A stretch of 6,546 nt of DNA from an uncultured Caryophanales bacterium (GTDB lineage Bacteria > Bacillota_I > Bacilli_A > RF39 > UBA660), in NCBI GenBank assembly GCA_937897245.1, contig CALCBO010000305.1:1-6546 (forward strand), written 5' to 3'. Made by a program: the position numbers and the translations under genes. Of this stretch, positions 1 to 6,025 are shown one piece after another; position 1 is the stretch's first letter; every line of letters begins with the position of its first letter. The notes under the pieces were generated by a model. The model saw only the letters and a list, made by a program, of their open reading frames with translations, was not told the origin of the DNA and did no database searches.

Positions 1-762
1 AAGAAGATTGATAATAATAAATAATAATAATTCTAATATATTAAAATTAGTTACTAGATTTAAATAGACTCCTGCAGGATAATATATTTTCATAATAAAA
101 TCATTTACAGTAGTTATATGGGCTGAAAGATAATTATAAAAACTATCTAAGTTATATGATAAATAGAAAACTAATAATAAAAATAATGTTGTGATTATTA
201 TTTGAGCTAGATTTTTAAATCTTAAATGACTAGTTATAGTTGTGATAATTGAACCTATTAGACATGATATTATGATAGGAATAATTGGTAAGAATAATAA
301 CATAATAATACTAGTTATGAAGAAGCTTAAATTTAGATGAGTAGTCCATCTAAGATAAGCAATTATTAAAGGAATAAAAAATAAAGAATGAAATATTAAT
401 TCAAATAAATAGAATTTAAATATACGAATAAAGAGTACTGTACTTCTTTTTAGTGGAAGAGATAATAGTAATTGATCATCCCTACAATTAAACAATAATG
501 GTCCTGATTTATATACTCCTTCAATGACAGTAATAAAGGCAGTTGAGATAACAAATAAAGGTAATATTAAATCTTGTATACCTAGAGGTGTAAGTTTTTC
601 TAGAATAATGTTTGCATTAGACCAAATAGTAAACATAAAAAATATAGTAATAAATAATATTAAAATATTATTTCTTTTTTTAGATGATTTCTTTTGACTA
701 ATTTTAAAGATATTCATATCAGTACTCATAGTAGCTTTAATTAAAGAATATAGTTTTTTCAT
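1..762 (-). CDS. ABC transporter permease, large ABC-2-like exporter subunit (3' part cut by the window)
   Basis: This is the membrane subunit of an ABC exporter, probably paired with the ATPase just upstream. I translated 254 codons from ATG 762-760 to base 1 without a stop, so the C-terminal part lies outside the window. The ATG shares its A with the TAA of the ATPase gene (TAATG), and AGGAG sits a few bases upstream, so the start is well supported and translational coupling is likely. The N-terminus is basic (residues 1-31). Hydrophobic segments follow at about 32-49, 65-81, 115-137, 147-173, 186-203 and from 243 on. A cytosolic loop at about 82-114 contains CRDDQLLLSLPLKR, which resembles the loop of large (roughly 500-residue) Bacillota exporter permeases encoded beside single ATPases. 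The substrate cannot be read from the sequence. The family call is from recall and hydropathy, not from a search. Confidence 0.8.
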   Translation of the reverse strand, partial: MKKLYSLIKATMSTDMNIFKISQKKSSKKRNNILILFITIFFMFTIWSNANIILEKLTPLGIQDLILPLFVISTAFITVIEGVYKSGPLLFNCRDDQLLLSLPLKRSTVLFIRIFKFYLFELIFHSLFFIPLIIAYLRWTTHLNLSFFITSIIMLLFLPIIPIIISCLIGSIITTITSHLRFKNLAQIIITTLFLLLVFYLSYNLDSFYNYLSAHITTVNDFIMKIYYPAGVYLNLVTNFNILELLLFIIINLL

Positions 763-1469
763 TATTTTTCTCCTAGTTCTATAAATACTTTTTCTAGTGA
801 TTTATCACCTTTTATTTCTTTCATACTACCACTTTTTATTATTTTACCCTTTTTAATAATGGCAACTCTAGAACATAATTTTTCAGCTACATCTAAAATA
901 TGAGTTGAATAAAATACTATCTTTTTTTCTTTTACAAGTTCATTTAATATTTCTTTAATATCAAAGACTGCTTTAGGATCTAATCCAACAAATGGTTCAT
1001 CCATAATAAGTATTTTAGGATTATGACTTAAGGCAGCAATTAAAACTACTTTTTGTTTCATTCCATGAGAAAAACTATCTATAGTATCATTTAGATTATT
1101 AGTCATATCAAATATTTTAGCATATTTCTTTATATTTTCCTCTCTTGTTTTAGTATCTACTTCATACATATCACAAATAAAATTAATATAATCAATAGCT
1201 TTCATATGTTCATAAGTTTCTGGATTATCAGGAACATATGCCATTTCTTTTTTACATTCTACTGGTTCTTCTTTTATTGATTTACCATTAATAATGATAT
1301 CTCCAGAGGAAAAATCATGAATTCCCACTATAGATTTTATGAGAGTTGTTTTTCCTGCTCCATTATGACCAATAAAAGCAAAGATATCACCATCTTCGAC
1401 AGTAAATGAGACATTATCTAAAGCTATTTTAGAGGCATATTTTTTAGTTACATTTTTTATTTCTATCAT
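762..1469 (-). CDS. ABC transporter ATP-binding protein (exporter type)
   Basis: This 235-residue cytoplasmic ATPase would power the permease encoded next. From the start chosen here it has Walker A GHNGAGKTT (34-42), a D-loop-type YVPDNPE segment (78-84) where many family members have the Q-loop glutamine, a variant signature SHGMKQK (134-140), Walker B ILIMDEP with catalytic E158, the D-loop GLD (162-164) and the H-loop histidine H190. All catalytic elements are present and the length is normal for the ABC-2 exporter class. A longer reading starting at TTG 1493 would overlap the stop of the upstream gene and bury the ribosome binding site AAGGATGTG, so I prefer ATG 1469, 17 bases after the upstream stop. 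The stop overlaps the permease ATG by one base. The exported substrate could be a lipid, peptide or drug; nothing here decides. Confidence 0.93.
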   Translation of the reverse strand: MIEIKNVTKKYASKIALDNVSFTVEDGDIFAFIGHNGAGKTTLIKSIVGIHDFSSGDIIINGKSIKEEPVECKKEMAYVPDNPETYEHMKAIDYINFICDMYEVDTKTREENIKKYAKIFDMTNNLNDTIDSFSHGMKQKVVLIAALSHNPKILIMDEPFVGLDPKAVFDIKEILNELVKEKKIVFYSTHILDVAEKLCSRVAIIKKGKIIKSGSMKEIKGDKSLEKVFIELGEK

Positions 1470-1475
1470 AATTTT

Positions 1476-1484
1476 CACATCCTT
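1476..1484 (-). promoter_or_regulatory. Ribosome binding site that sets the ABC ATPase start
   Basis: AAGGATGTG lies six bases before ATG 1469 and differs by one base from an ideal AAGGAGGTG. The same nine-base string precedes the chosen start of the HExxH protein (4765-4773). It argues for ATG 1469 over the in-frame TTG at 1493. Confidence 0.7.
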
Positions 1485-1486
1485 TT

Positions 1487-2158
1487 TTACCAAATATATG
1501 GTATTAATCGATATTTAACATTTTTTTCATACTCTTTATAACCTTTTAATTCTTTTTCTAAGAGTTTTTCTTCATTGTTAATTCTTATAACTATAATAAT
1601 TGGATAGATTAAAAATACTAGAAAAGAAATAAGTGAATTTAAGATTAAAGGTATCATTAAAAAGAGAATAATTGTGATTGAATACATGGGATGTCTTACT
1701 ATTTTGTAGAAACCAGTAGTTATTACTTTCTGATTATTAGTAGTTTCAATAGTACGTGATAAATAAGTATTTTGTTTTAAAACAAGAGAATACATAAAAT
1801 ATGATATTAGAAAGGTAATAGCTGCTATAACAATTATAAATTTTGGTAGATTAAGCCAGTTATAACGATAGTTTAGGCCTGCTAGTACAAAGCCTATTAT
1901 AAACATTAAAGCTGATAATGTGACTACTACTTTTTGTTCATTTTTCTTTTCTTTAGCATTTATTCTAAGTTCTAATAAATTAGGATTTTTAATATATAGA
2001 ATTATTCCTAGAATAAGCATTGGAATAAATAATAAGATAATAAATAACCAAGCATTATAGAAAGATATAGAACCAGCTGGAATAAAAAGAAGAATTATTA
2101 TTAATAGTAAGCCAAATAGATACTTTGATAAAGCTCTAATTAATAACGATATATTCAT
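1487..2158 (-). CDS. Isoprenylcysteine carboxyl methyltransferase-like integral membrane protein
   Basis: This 223-residue protein is mostly hydrophobic, with likely membrane segments at about 11-30, 35-56, 78-95, 107-126, 158-173 and 175-191. It carries the C-terminal signature of the ICMT/phospholipid methyltransferase-like families: TGFYKIVRHPMY (148-159), then an E-E pair and ELKGYKEY (196-210), and a closing YRLIPYIW. In that superfamily these segments bind S-adenosylmethionine and the membrane-embedded substrate. Bacterial homologues mostly have no known substrate, and bacteria of this type are not known to prenylate proteins, so methylation of a lipid or small hydrophobic molecule is only a possibility. 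ATG 2158 follows a modest site (TAGGT, seven bases away) and is nine bases after the upstream stop. Its place directly before the exporter genes suggests a shared role, which is inference. Confidence 0.85.
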   Translation of the reverse strand: MNISLLIRALSKYLFGLLLIIILLFIPAGSISFYNAWLFIILLFIPMLILGIILYIKNPNLLELRINAKEKKNEQKVVVTLSALMFIIGFVLAGLNYRYNWLNLPKFIIVIAAITFLISYFMYSLVLKQNTYLSRTIETTNNQKVITTGFYKIVRHPMYSITIILFLMIPLILNSLISFLVFLIYPIIIVIRINNEEKLLEKELKGYKEYEKNVKYRLIPYIW

Positions 2159-2167
2159 AATTATTAC

Positions 2168-2428
2168 CTACTCTCTATTTATTTTTTCAATTATTATACT
2201 TTGTGGGTTAGATTCTTTATTAAGTAGAGTTAAATCATCTAGATGAAGATGTTCTTCGTTAGGTGATACAGCAAGATTTACTAGATAATCAGCTAATTCT
2301 ATTAAGTCTTTAGAACAACCACTAATTATTAATTCATTGTTTATTTCTTTAAGAGTAATTCCACTATAAGTATTAGGAATTTGATAATTATTCTCTTTTA
2401 AATAATTACTAATAATACTATTATTCAT
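2168..2428 (-). CDS. Small Imm32-like protein (putative immunity-family fold)
   Basis: This is an 86-residue soluble protein without a signal peptide or membrane segment. The pattern is an N-terminal helix-like stretch, then ELIISGCSKDLIELADYLVNLA (32-53), then HLHLDD (60-65), and a final SIIIEKI strand (77-83). As I recall it, this order matches the Imm32 family (a strand ending in SG, a helix with repeated LA, HxHLD, and a terminal L/IIIEK strand), which was predicted as immunity proteins of polymorphic toxins. Many members are found away from any toxin, and no toxin is visible here, so the immunity role is unproven. ATG 2428 follows AGGAGA with good spacing; the TAG of the upstream phosphodiesterase gene overlaps that binding site (TAGGAGA), implying coupling. 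The family assignment is from memory and needs a profile search. Confidence 0.6.
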   Translation of the reverse strand: MNNSIISNYLKENNYQIPNTYSGITLKEINNELIISGCSKDLIELADYLVNLAVSPNEEHLHLDDLTLLNKESNPQSIIIEKINRE

Positions 2429-2439
2429 TGTATGTTCTC

Positions 2440-2970
2440 CTATATTATTTCTTTTTCTTTTAGTACTTTTTTAGTATCTAAATCAATTAGTTTGATAATA
2501 TTATCTTCAATTAAGATACAAGTATGTTCTCTATTATCAAAGGGAATACCTACACTACCAGGATTAATATTATTACCTGTTAGATTATATAGATGAGTAT
2601 GACCACTTAAGGTATAATCATGTTTTATTTTATCTTTTAAGTTATCTAGAAGATGGCCATGAGTTACTAAGAACAACTTATTCGCAATAGTTAATTCTTC
2701 ATAATCTTTAGTTACTGAAAAGTCACTTATCATATCATCTACTTCGGCATCACAGTTTCCTCTAACACAAGTAATTATATCTTTATAGTTATTAAGTATT
2801 TCTGATACTTTAAGAGGATTATAAGACTTTGGTAGAGGATTACGTGGGCCATGATAATATAGGTCTCCTAGTAAGATTAATCTATCAATATTATTACTTT
2901 TGATTATTGATTCTAGTTTTTTAGTATATTCATAATTACCATGAATATCACTTGCGACTAATATATTCAT
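2440..2970 (-). CDS. yfcE: YfcE-type metallophosphodiesterase
   Basis: This cytoplasmic two-metal phosphodiesterase has 176 residues, close to the roughly 184 of E. coli YfcE. The calcineurin-like metal ligands are all present: D8 and H10 (SDIHGN), D36 (LLGDLYYHGPRNPLP), N72 (RGNCD), H104 (THGH), and H124/H126 (SGHTHLY). The HGPRNPLP and NPLKV segments are typical of the YfcE subgroup. NPGSVGIP (136-143) closes the domain. Homologues hydrolyse phosphodiesters such as bis-pNPP in vitro; the natural substrate is uncertain. A longer reading to 3021 exists, but it overlaps the upstream gene by about 40 bases and places the ideal AAAGGAG (2976-2982) inside the protein. I therefore start at ATG 2970, which gives a ten-base gap to the upstream stop and a five-base spacing. 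Confidence 0.92.
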   Translation of the reverse strand: MNILVASDIHGNYEYTKKLESIIKSNNIDRLILLGDLYYHGPRNPLPKSYNPLKVSEILNNYKDIITCVRGNCDAEVDDMISDFSVTKDYEELTIANKLFLVTHGHLLDNLKDKIKHDYTLSGHTHLYNLTGNNINPGSVGIPFDNREHTCILIEDNIIKLIDLDTKKVLKEKEII

Positions 2971-2975
2971 ATAGA

Positions 2976-2982
2976 CTCCTTT
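2976..2982 (-). promoter_or_regulatory. Ribosome binding site that sets the yfcE start
   Basis: AAAGGAG sits five bases before ATG 2970, partly overlapping the TAA stop (2981-2983) of the HExxH protein gene. It supports the short yfcE start, which leaves MNILVASDIHG at the N-terminus as in the family, over an upstream in-frame ATG at 3021. Confidence 0.75.
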
Positions 2983-4759
2983 ATCTTGTTTTTTCTTTAG
3001 AATTTTGTAAGAGAGATTCACATATTCCTATAACATAAGTTATTCTAGGTAGATATTCTATAGTTTTTTCCATATCTCTAATTTGATATAGAATGTCTAA
3101 AAGACTTGTATTCTCTTTTATGATATATGTAATTAAAGGATTATCTTCTAAGCTATCCAAATCTTTATTAATAGCTAGTTCTTGAATTAAGATATAGAGT
3201 TCATTAATTAGTTTAAATTCATCTTTTAATTCTAGTTTTTCTATTATATTAGAATTATTCTCTATTATCTCTTGGTAGTAAGCTGTTTGATAGAGATTAT
3301 CATTATTATCTTCTATTATATAGACTTTTTGATGTAAGTATCTAAGATAATTATAAATACTATTTACTGTTTCTCTATCATTTTTATTATCTAATTCTTC
3401 TGCTAATTCTAGTAGTTTTTTTCCTAATTCTTCATCTTCAATATCACAATTAATATTATATTCTTTTTGTAATTTAGTTTTTAGTAATACTATCTCTTCT
3501 TTAGTTAATTCTGTTATTTTATAAGCATTTCTAATAATAGGTTTTTCTAGAATTACTTGTTTAGTTAAGAAAAATATTAATTTAGCTGTACTTTCTGAGA
3601 TTGAATCATTGGTTGAAGATTTAATTTCATTTATTCTTTTATTTAAATATACTAAAGTATTTTCAAGATCTATATCATGATTATTAATAATTGTTTGAAC
3701 AGCAGTTAATCCTTGATTTAGTATTTCTGTTTTTCTTTCATTATCATTAGTATCTAGGTAATTATTAATCATTTGATATTCAATCTGTTCAATTCTTAAT
3801 AAAGGATCATCTTTAATAAATTGATGGTAAAAGATATAATTATTAGGATTATTTTCAAGTTCTTTTTGTATTTCATAATAAGTTTTTTTAGTACCATTTA
3901 AATTATATTTTTCTTTAAGTACAGGAAAACTTGAGAAGTAATAATTGGGATTTGTTCTAATGGCTGAATCTGTTATTAGAATTATTAATTCTTCTGCTGG
4001 AGCAGTTGTTTTTATCCTTCTTAGTGATTTACTTATACCAAAATACATATCATGATTATGAGAAATAGTATGTGGAGAAGAATTTTCTATATCTATACGA
4101 GTATCTAAAATCGAATTAATGTCATAAATCTTATCACCATGTGTAGTTACTATGCGAGACAGAAGATTTCTCTTGGTTAATTGTTGTCTAAGGAATGTTA
4201 TAGCTTGATAGTTTGCATCTTTTTCAATAAACATATTATCATGGGCATTTTTATAAAATTCTGGATGATTTTCATTCAAAAATAATAATGTTACAAAGTC
4301 TTGAGAAGATAATAGATTGTCATAAGTTGAGCCTTTTTCCTTTAAAGCTCTTGTTTGAATAATATGTTTTATTTCATGATCAACGGTAAAAGCAAAATCA
4401 ATTAAATGGGATATTTTTTCATATCCAGATAATTCTCTTTTATTATGGTTATTAAAAACATCAAAATCTATATACAAGCTTTTTTGGTCATAAAATGCTC
4501 TAACATCATATGGCCAATTTTTTTGACATATTTCATTCGTTATGGGATTATGGCGATAAATCCCAATTAACTCGTTTGTTTTTTTAGGAACTGTTCGTTC
4601 TTGATAATAAAAGTGTGTAGGTACCGTGTTACCAACTAAATCATATAATCTAGCTATAATATATTGTTGAAGTAATACAAATAAATGTTCATCTAGAGAT
4701 AATGGATCATTATTTTCTAATAATCTATAAAAATCATCATATATTTTACTTAGGTTCAT
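2981..4759 (-). CDS. Unrecognised 592-residue protein with an HExxH (putative zinc metallopeptidase) motif
   Basis: I do not recognise a named family. From the start chosen here the N-terminal third contains DHEIKH (127-132), which fits HExxH: H128 and H132 would bind zinc and E129 would be catalytic. About 47 residues later FIEKDANYQA (177-186) resembles the ExxxN/A helix that supplies the third ligand in gluzincins, making E179 the candidate. No signal peptide or membrane segment is seen, so a cytoplasmic protein is likely. The second half (about 320-592) is charged, rich in Glu, Lys, Asn and Leu, and looks all-helical, possibly helical-repeat or coiled. The gene is notably AT-rich. ATG 4759 is favoured over ATG 4780 because AAGGATGTG lies five bases before it and the likely -10 box directly abuts 4780. 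It is probably the first gene of the operon. The protease call is motif-based inference. Confidence 0.72.
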   Translation of the reverse strand: MNLSKIYDDFYRLLENNDPLSLDEHLFVLLQQYIIARLYDLVGNTVPTHFYYQERTVPKKTNELIGIYRHNPITNEICQKNWPYDVRAFYDQKSLYIDFDVFNNHNKRELSGYEKISHLIDFAFTVDHEIKHIIQTRALKEKGSTYDNLLSSQDFVTLLFLNENHPEFYKNAHDNMFIEKDANYQAITFLRQQLTKRNLLSRIVTTHGDKIYDINSILDTRIDIENSSPHTISHNHDMYFGISKSLRRIKTTAPAEELIILITDSAIRTNPNYYFSSFPVLKEKYNLNGTKKTYYEIQKELENNPNNYIFYHQFIKDDPLLRIEQIEYQMINNYLDTNDNERKTEILNQGLTAVQTIINNHDIDLENTLVYLNKRINEIKSSTNDSISESTAKLIFFLTKQVILEKPIIRNAYKITELTKEEIVLLKTKLQKEYNINCDIEDEELGKKLLELAEELDNKNDRETVNSIYNYLRYLHQKVYIIEDNNDNLYQTAYYQEIIENNSNIIEKLELKDEFKLINELYILIQELAINKDLDSLEDNPLITYIIKENTSLLDILYQIRDMEKTIEYLPRITYVIGICESLLQNSKEKTR

Positions 4760-4764
4760 TTTGT

Positions 4765-4773
4765 CACATCCTT
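4765..4773 (-). promoter_or_regulatory. Ribosome binding site that sets the start of the HExxH protein
   Basis: AAGGATGTG lies five bases before ATG 4759. Starting at ATG 4780 would put this site inside the coding region and leave that ATG without a clear binding site of its own. Confidence 0.65.
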
Positions 4774-4780
4774 TAATCAT

Positions 4781-4786
4781 ATTATA
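4781..4786 (-). promoter_or_regulatory. Candidate -10 box for the six-gene operon
   Basis: A perfect TATAAT lies directly before ATG 4780. Initiation about seven bases downstream would fall near 4774 and give a leader of only about 15 bases that begins at the ribosome binding site of ATG 4759. No good -35 hexamer is seen at 16-18 bases; that region falls in the hairpin of the upstream gene. In such AT-rich DNA a TATAAT match can arise by chance, so confidence is limited. Confidence 0.4.
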
Positions 4787-4820
4787 CTAAATAAAGACTA
4801 GTTTGAGCTAGTCTTTATTA
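4786..4820 (-). terminator. Hairpin terminator after the lipoprotein gene
   Basis: There is a perfect 12-bp inverted repeat, AATAAAGACTAG (4790-4801) and CTAGTCTTTATT (4808-4819), with a six-base loop. It starts four bases after the lipoprotein stop. On the minus strand the second arm ends in TCTTTATTTAG, a T-rich but interrupted tract. On the plus strand the hairpin is followed by a T-rich stretch ending in eight Ts, but no plus-strand gene needs a terminator here. It probably ends the lipoprotein transcript. Confidence 0.65.
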
Positions 4821-4822
4821 AA

Positions 4823-5146
4823 TTATTTTTTTTCATAAATAGTATCATCACCAAATGAATCTTTTACATTTAGTTTATTACCATCGATACTAAAAGTAGT
4901 ATCAAAAGAAGTGGTATCTCCTTCATAGAGAATTGATAATTTGTCTTTATTAATTTTATAAGTACACTTCATAAGAGTACCAGATGCATCATAACTACAA
5001 GTTCCATCTTTATTAAATGTATAGACAAATGAATCGTGAGCCCATTTTCCTACAATAGCATCTTTACTATTATTTTCCTTTTTACCACAACCTATTAAAG
5101 CAAAACAACAGATAATAATAAATATACTAAATAATATTTTTTTCAT
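4823..5146 (-). CDS. Small secreted lipoprotein with a lipocalin-like/DUF5640-like domain
   Basis: This 107-residue protein has a lipoprotein signal peptide: KK at positions 2-3, a hydrophobic core at 4-18, and the lipobox LIGC (17-20). C20 should therefore be lipidated and the mature 88 residues anchored outside the membrane. The mature part begins with a short charged linker (GKKENNSKD) and then IVGKWAHDSFVYTFNKDGT (31-49), a pattern of small beta-rich Bacillota lipoproteins: a GxW start, a YxF strand, a DGT turn, then CTYKI, LSILYEG and FSIDGNKLNV strands. C50 and C61 could form a disulfide. Function is unknown. The start has AAAGGAG with about six-base spacing. The gene has its own promoter and terminator, so it appears monocistronic. 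The family name is from recall; the lipoprotein call is firm. Confidence 0.85.
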   Translation of the reverse strand: MKKILFSIFIIICCFALIGCGKKENNSKDAIVGKWAHDSFVYTFNKDGTCSYDASGTLMKCTYKINKDKLSILYEGDTTSFDTTFSIDGNKLNVKDSFGDDTIYEKK

Positions 5147-5160
5147 ATAAGTCTCCTTTC

Positions 5161-5175
5161 ATTATAATTATAACA
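5161..5175 (-). promoter_or_regulatory. Extended -10 promoter of the lipoprotein gene
   Basis: TGTTATAAT (5175-5167) is a perfect extended -10 element (TG, one base, TATAAT), and a second TATAAT follows at 5166-5161. Initiation from the first would fall near 5160, giving a leader of about 14 bases that holds just AAAGGAG. No convincing -35 hexamer is present, as is common for extended -10 promoters. Use of the second box would start inside the ribosome binding site and is less likely. Confidence 0.6.
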
Positions 5176-5209
5176 CATGAAAGAAGTTTTTTTATTAATA
5201 ATATTATTT

Positions 5210-5830
5210 TTAAGCTGTTTGTATTTCTTTTATTAAGATTTTATTATTTTCTTTTTCTGTATCATATTTAGTAATTTGATTTTTACCATTTGATTTTGAT
5301 TCATAAAGAGCTTTGTCTGCTTGAACAATTAAATCATCAATATCAGTTATTTCATCAGTGCAAGAATAACCAAAACTCATTGTAACACTTTTTTCCTCAT
5401 CTGGAAGCATTGAACGATTATTGGCTGCTTCTCTAATTTCTTCTAATCTTCTAAAAACAACATCTTCAGCACAGTTTACAAAACCAATGAAGAATTCATC
5501 TCCACCAAAACGACAAACATAGTCAGTTTCTCTTACATCTTCTCTGATAATTTGGGCAACTTCTTGAATAACATGATCACCAGCCATATGTCCATATGAA
5601 TCATTAACTTCTTTAAAATCATCAATATCACACATCACAACGGCACTACAATCACGAATTCTTCCTAAGATACGTCGATTATTAAGCCCTGTTAAATGGT
5701 CAATATTAGCAACTTCTGCTAGATAGTTTCTCTCTTGAATTAAGCGTTTAATTAATTCTAAAGTTCTTTGATCATCTATTTTTTCTATTCTTTCTTCTAA
5801 TTCTTTGATATATGAAAAATCCTCTCCCAT
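5210..5830 (-). CDS. Soluble GGDEF-domain diguanylate cyclase
   Basis: This 206-residue protein should make cyclic di-GMP from two GTP. Residues 1-40 are charged and helical (probable short coiled coil for dimerisation). The GGDEF domain starts at DHLTGLNNRR (44-53) and has the metal-binding aspartate D68 (CDIDDFK), the guanine-contacting FKEVND (72-77), HMAGD (81-85), an intact catalytic GGDEF (109-113) and a closing ADKALYESKSNGKNQ. The allosteric I-site RxxD is present as RETD (100-103), five residues before GGDEF, so product inhibition is expected. There is no membrane segment, sensor (PAS/GAF) or EAL domain, so what controls it is not evident from the protein; control may be transcriptional (see the dyad at its promoter). 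ATG 5830 follows AAAGGAGA at ideal spacing. No c-di-GMP effector is visible nearby. Confidence 0.95.
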   Translation of the reverse strand: MGEDFSYIKELEERIEKIDDQRTLELIKRLIQERNYLAEVANIDHLTGLNNRRILGRIRDCSAVVMCDIDDFKEVNDSYGHMAGDHVIQEVAQIIREDVRETDYVCRFGGDEFFIGFVNCAEDVVFRRLEEIREAANNRSMLPDEEKSVTMSFGYSCTDEITDIDDLIVQADKALYESKSNGKNQITKYDTEKENNKILIKEIQTA

Positions 5831-5873
5831 AAATCTATCTCCTTTCTAAGATTCTATTTATTTCGGTTTAATA

Positions 5874-5902
5874 ACTTTATCATATAAAACATTTAGAAAC
5901 AA
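5874..5902 (-). promoter_or_regulatory. Promoter of the diguanylate cyclase gene
   Basis: TTGTTT (5902-5897) and TAAAGT (5879-5874) are separated by exactly 17 bases, and a TG (5882-5881) one base before the -10 box gives an extended -10. The start would be near 5867, leaving a leader of about 37 bases. Each hexamer is imperfect, but the combination and its position are good. Confidence 0.55.
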
Positions 5903-5922
5903 GTATTTTATAAATATTTGTT
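5898..5922. promoter_or_regulatory. 25-bp near-perfect dyad, candidate operator
   Basis: The arms AACAAGTATTT (5898-5908) and AAATATTTGTT (5912-5922) are inverted repeats with one G/T exception and a three-base TAT centre. The dyad covers most of the -35 box of the cyclase promoter, the position expected of a repressor operator. The arms are almost all A/T, so chance symmetry is possible. It could form a weak RNA hairpin instead, but a good terminator already lies upstream at 5996-6023. Confidence 0.4.
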
Positions 5923-5995
5923 ATAAAAAATCTTTATCTTTTTACTAATTCTTTAATACTATATTAATAATTATATAAGAAGTTCCTAATATATG

Positions 5996-6023
5996 AAAAA
6001 AAGATGTATTATTTGCATCTTTT
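5996..6023 (-). terminator. Intrinsic terminator after the cysteine peptidase gene
   Basis: Read on the minus strand, AAAAGATG pairs with CATCTTTT across a nine-base loop (right arm 6016-6023, left arm 5999-6006), and the transcript runs into seven consecutive Ts (6002-5996). It begins two bases after the stop codon. The stretch from here to the dyad (about 5923-5995) is AT-rich and shows nothing else. Confidence 0.78.
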
Positions 6024-6025
6024 GC

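Noticed and set aside
1..760. Repeated ATAATAATA-like runs as a CRISPR array or tandem repeat
   Set aside because: They are leucine and isoleucine codons (TTA, ATT) of the permease membrane segments on the minus strand, with no fixed period or spacers.
2168..4759. A toxin-antitoxin reading of the HExxH protein with the Imm32-like protein
   Set aside because: yfcE separates the two genes, the HExxH protein has no toxin delivery domain or signal, and Imm32-like genes often occur alone. The pairing is not supported beyond co-location.
5200..5212. AATAATATTATT self-complementary stretch just after the cyclase stop as a terminator
   Set aside because: The arms are only A/T with no loop or following T-tract on the minus strand, so a stable terminator is unlikely.
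5831..5995. Possible c-di-GMP riboswitch upstream of the cyclase
   Set aside because: The predicted leader is only about 37 bases and very AT-rich; no GEMM-like paired core or conserved loop is visible.
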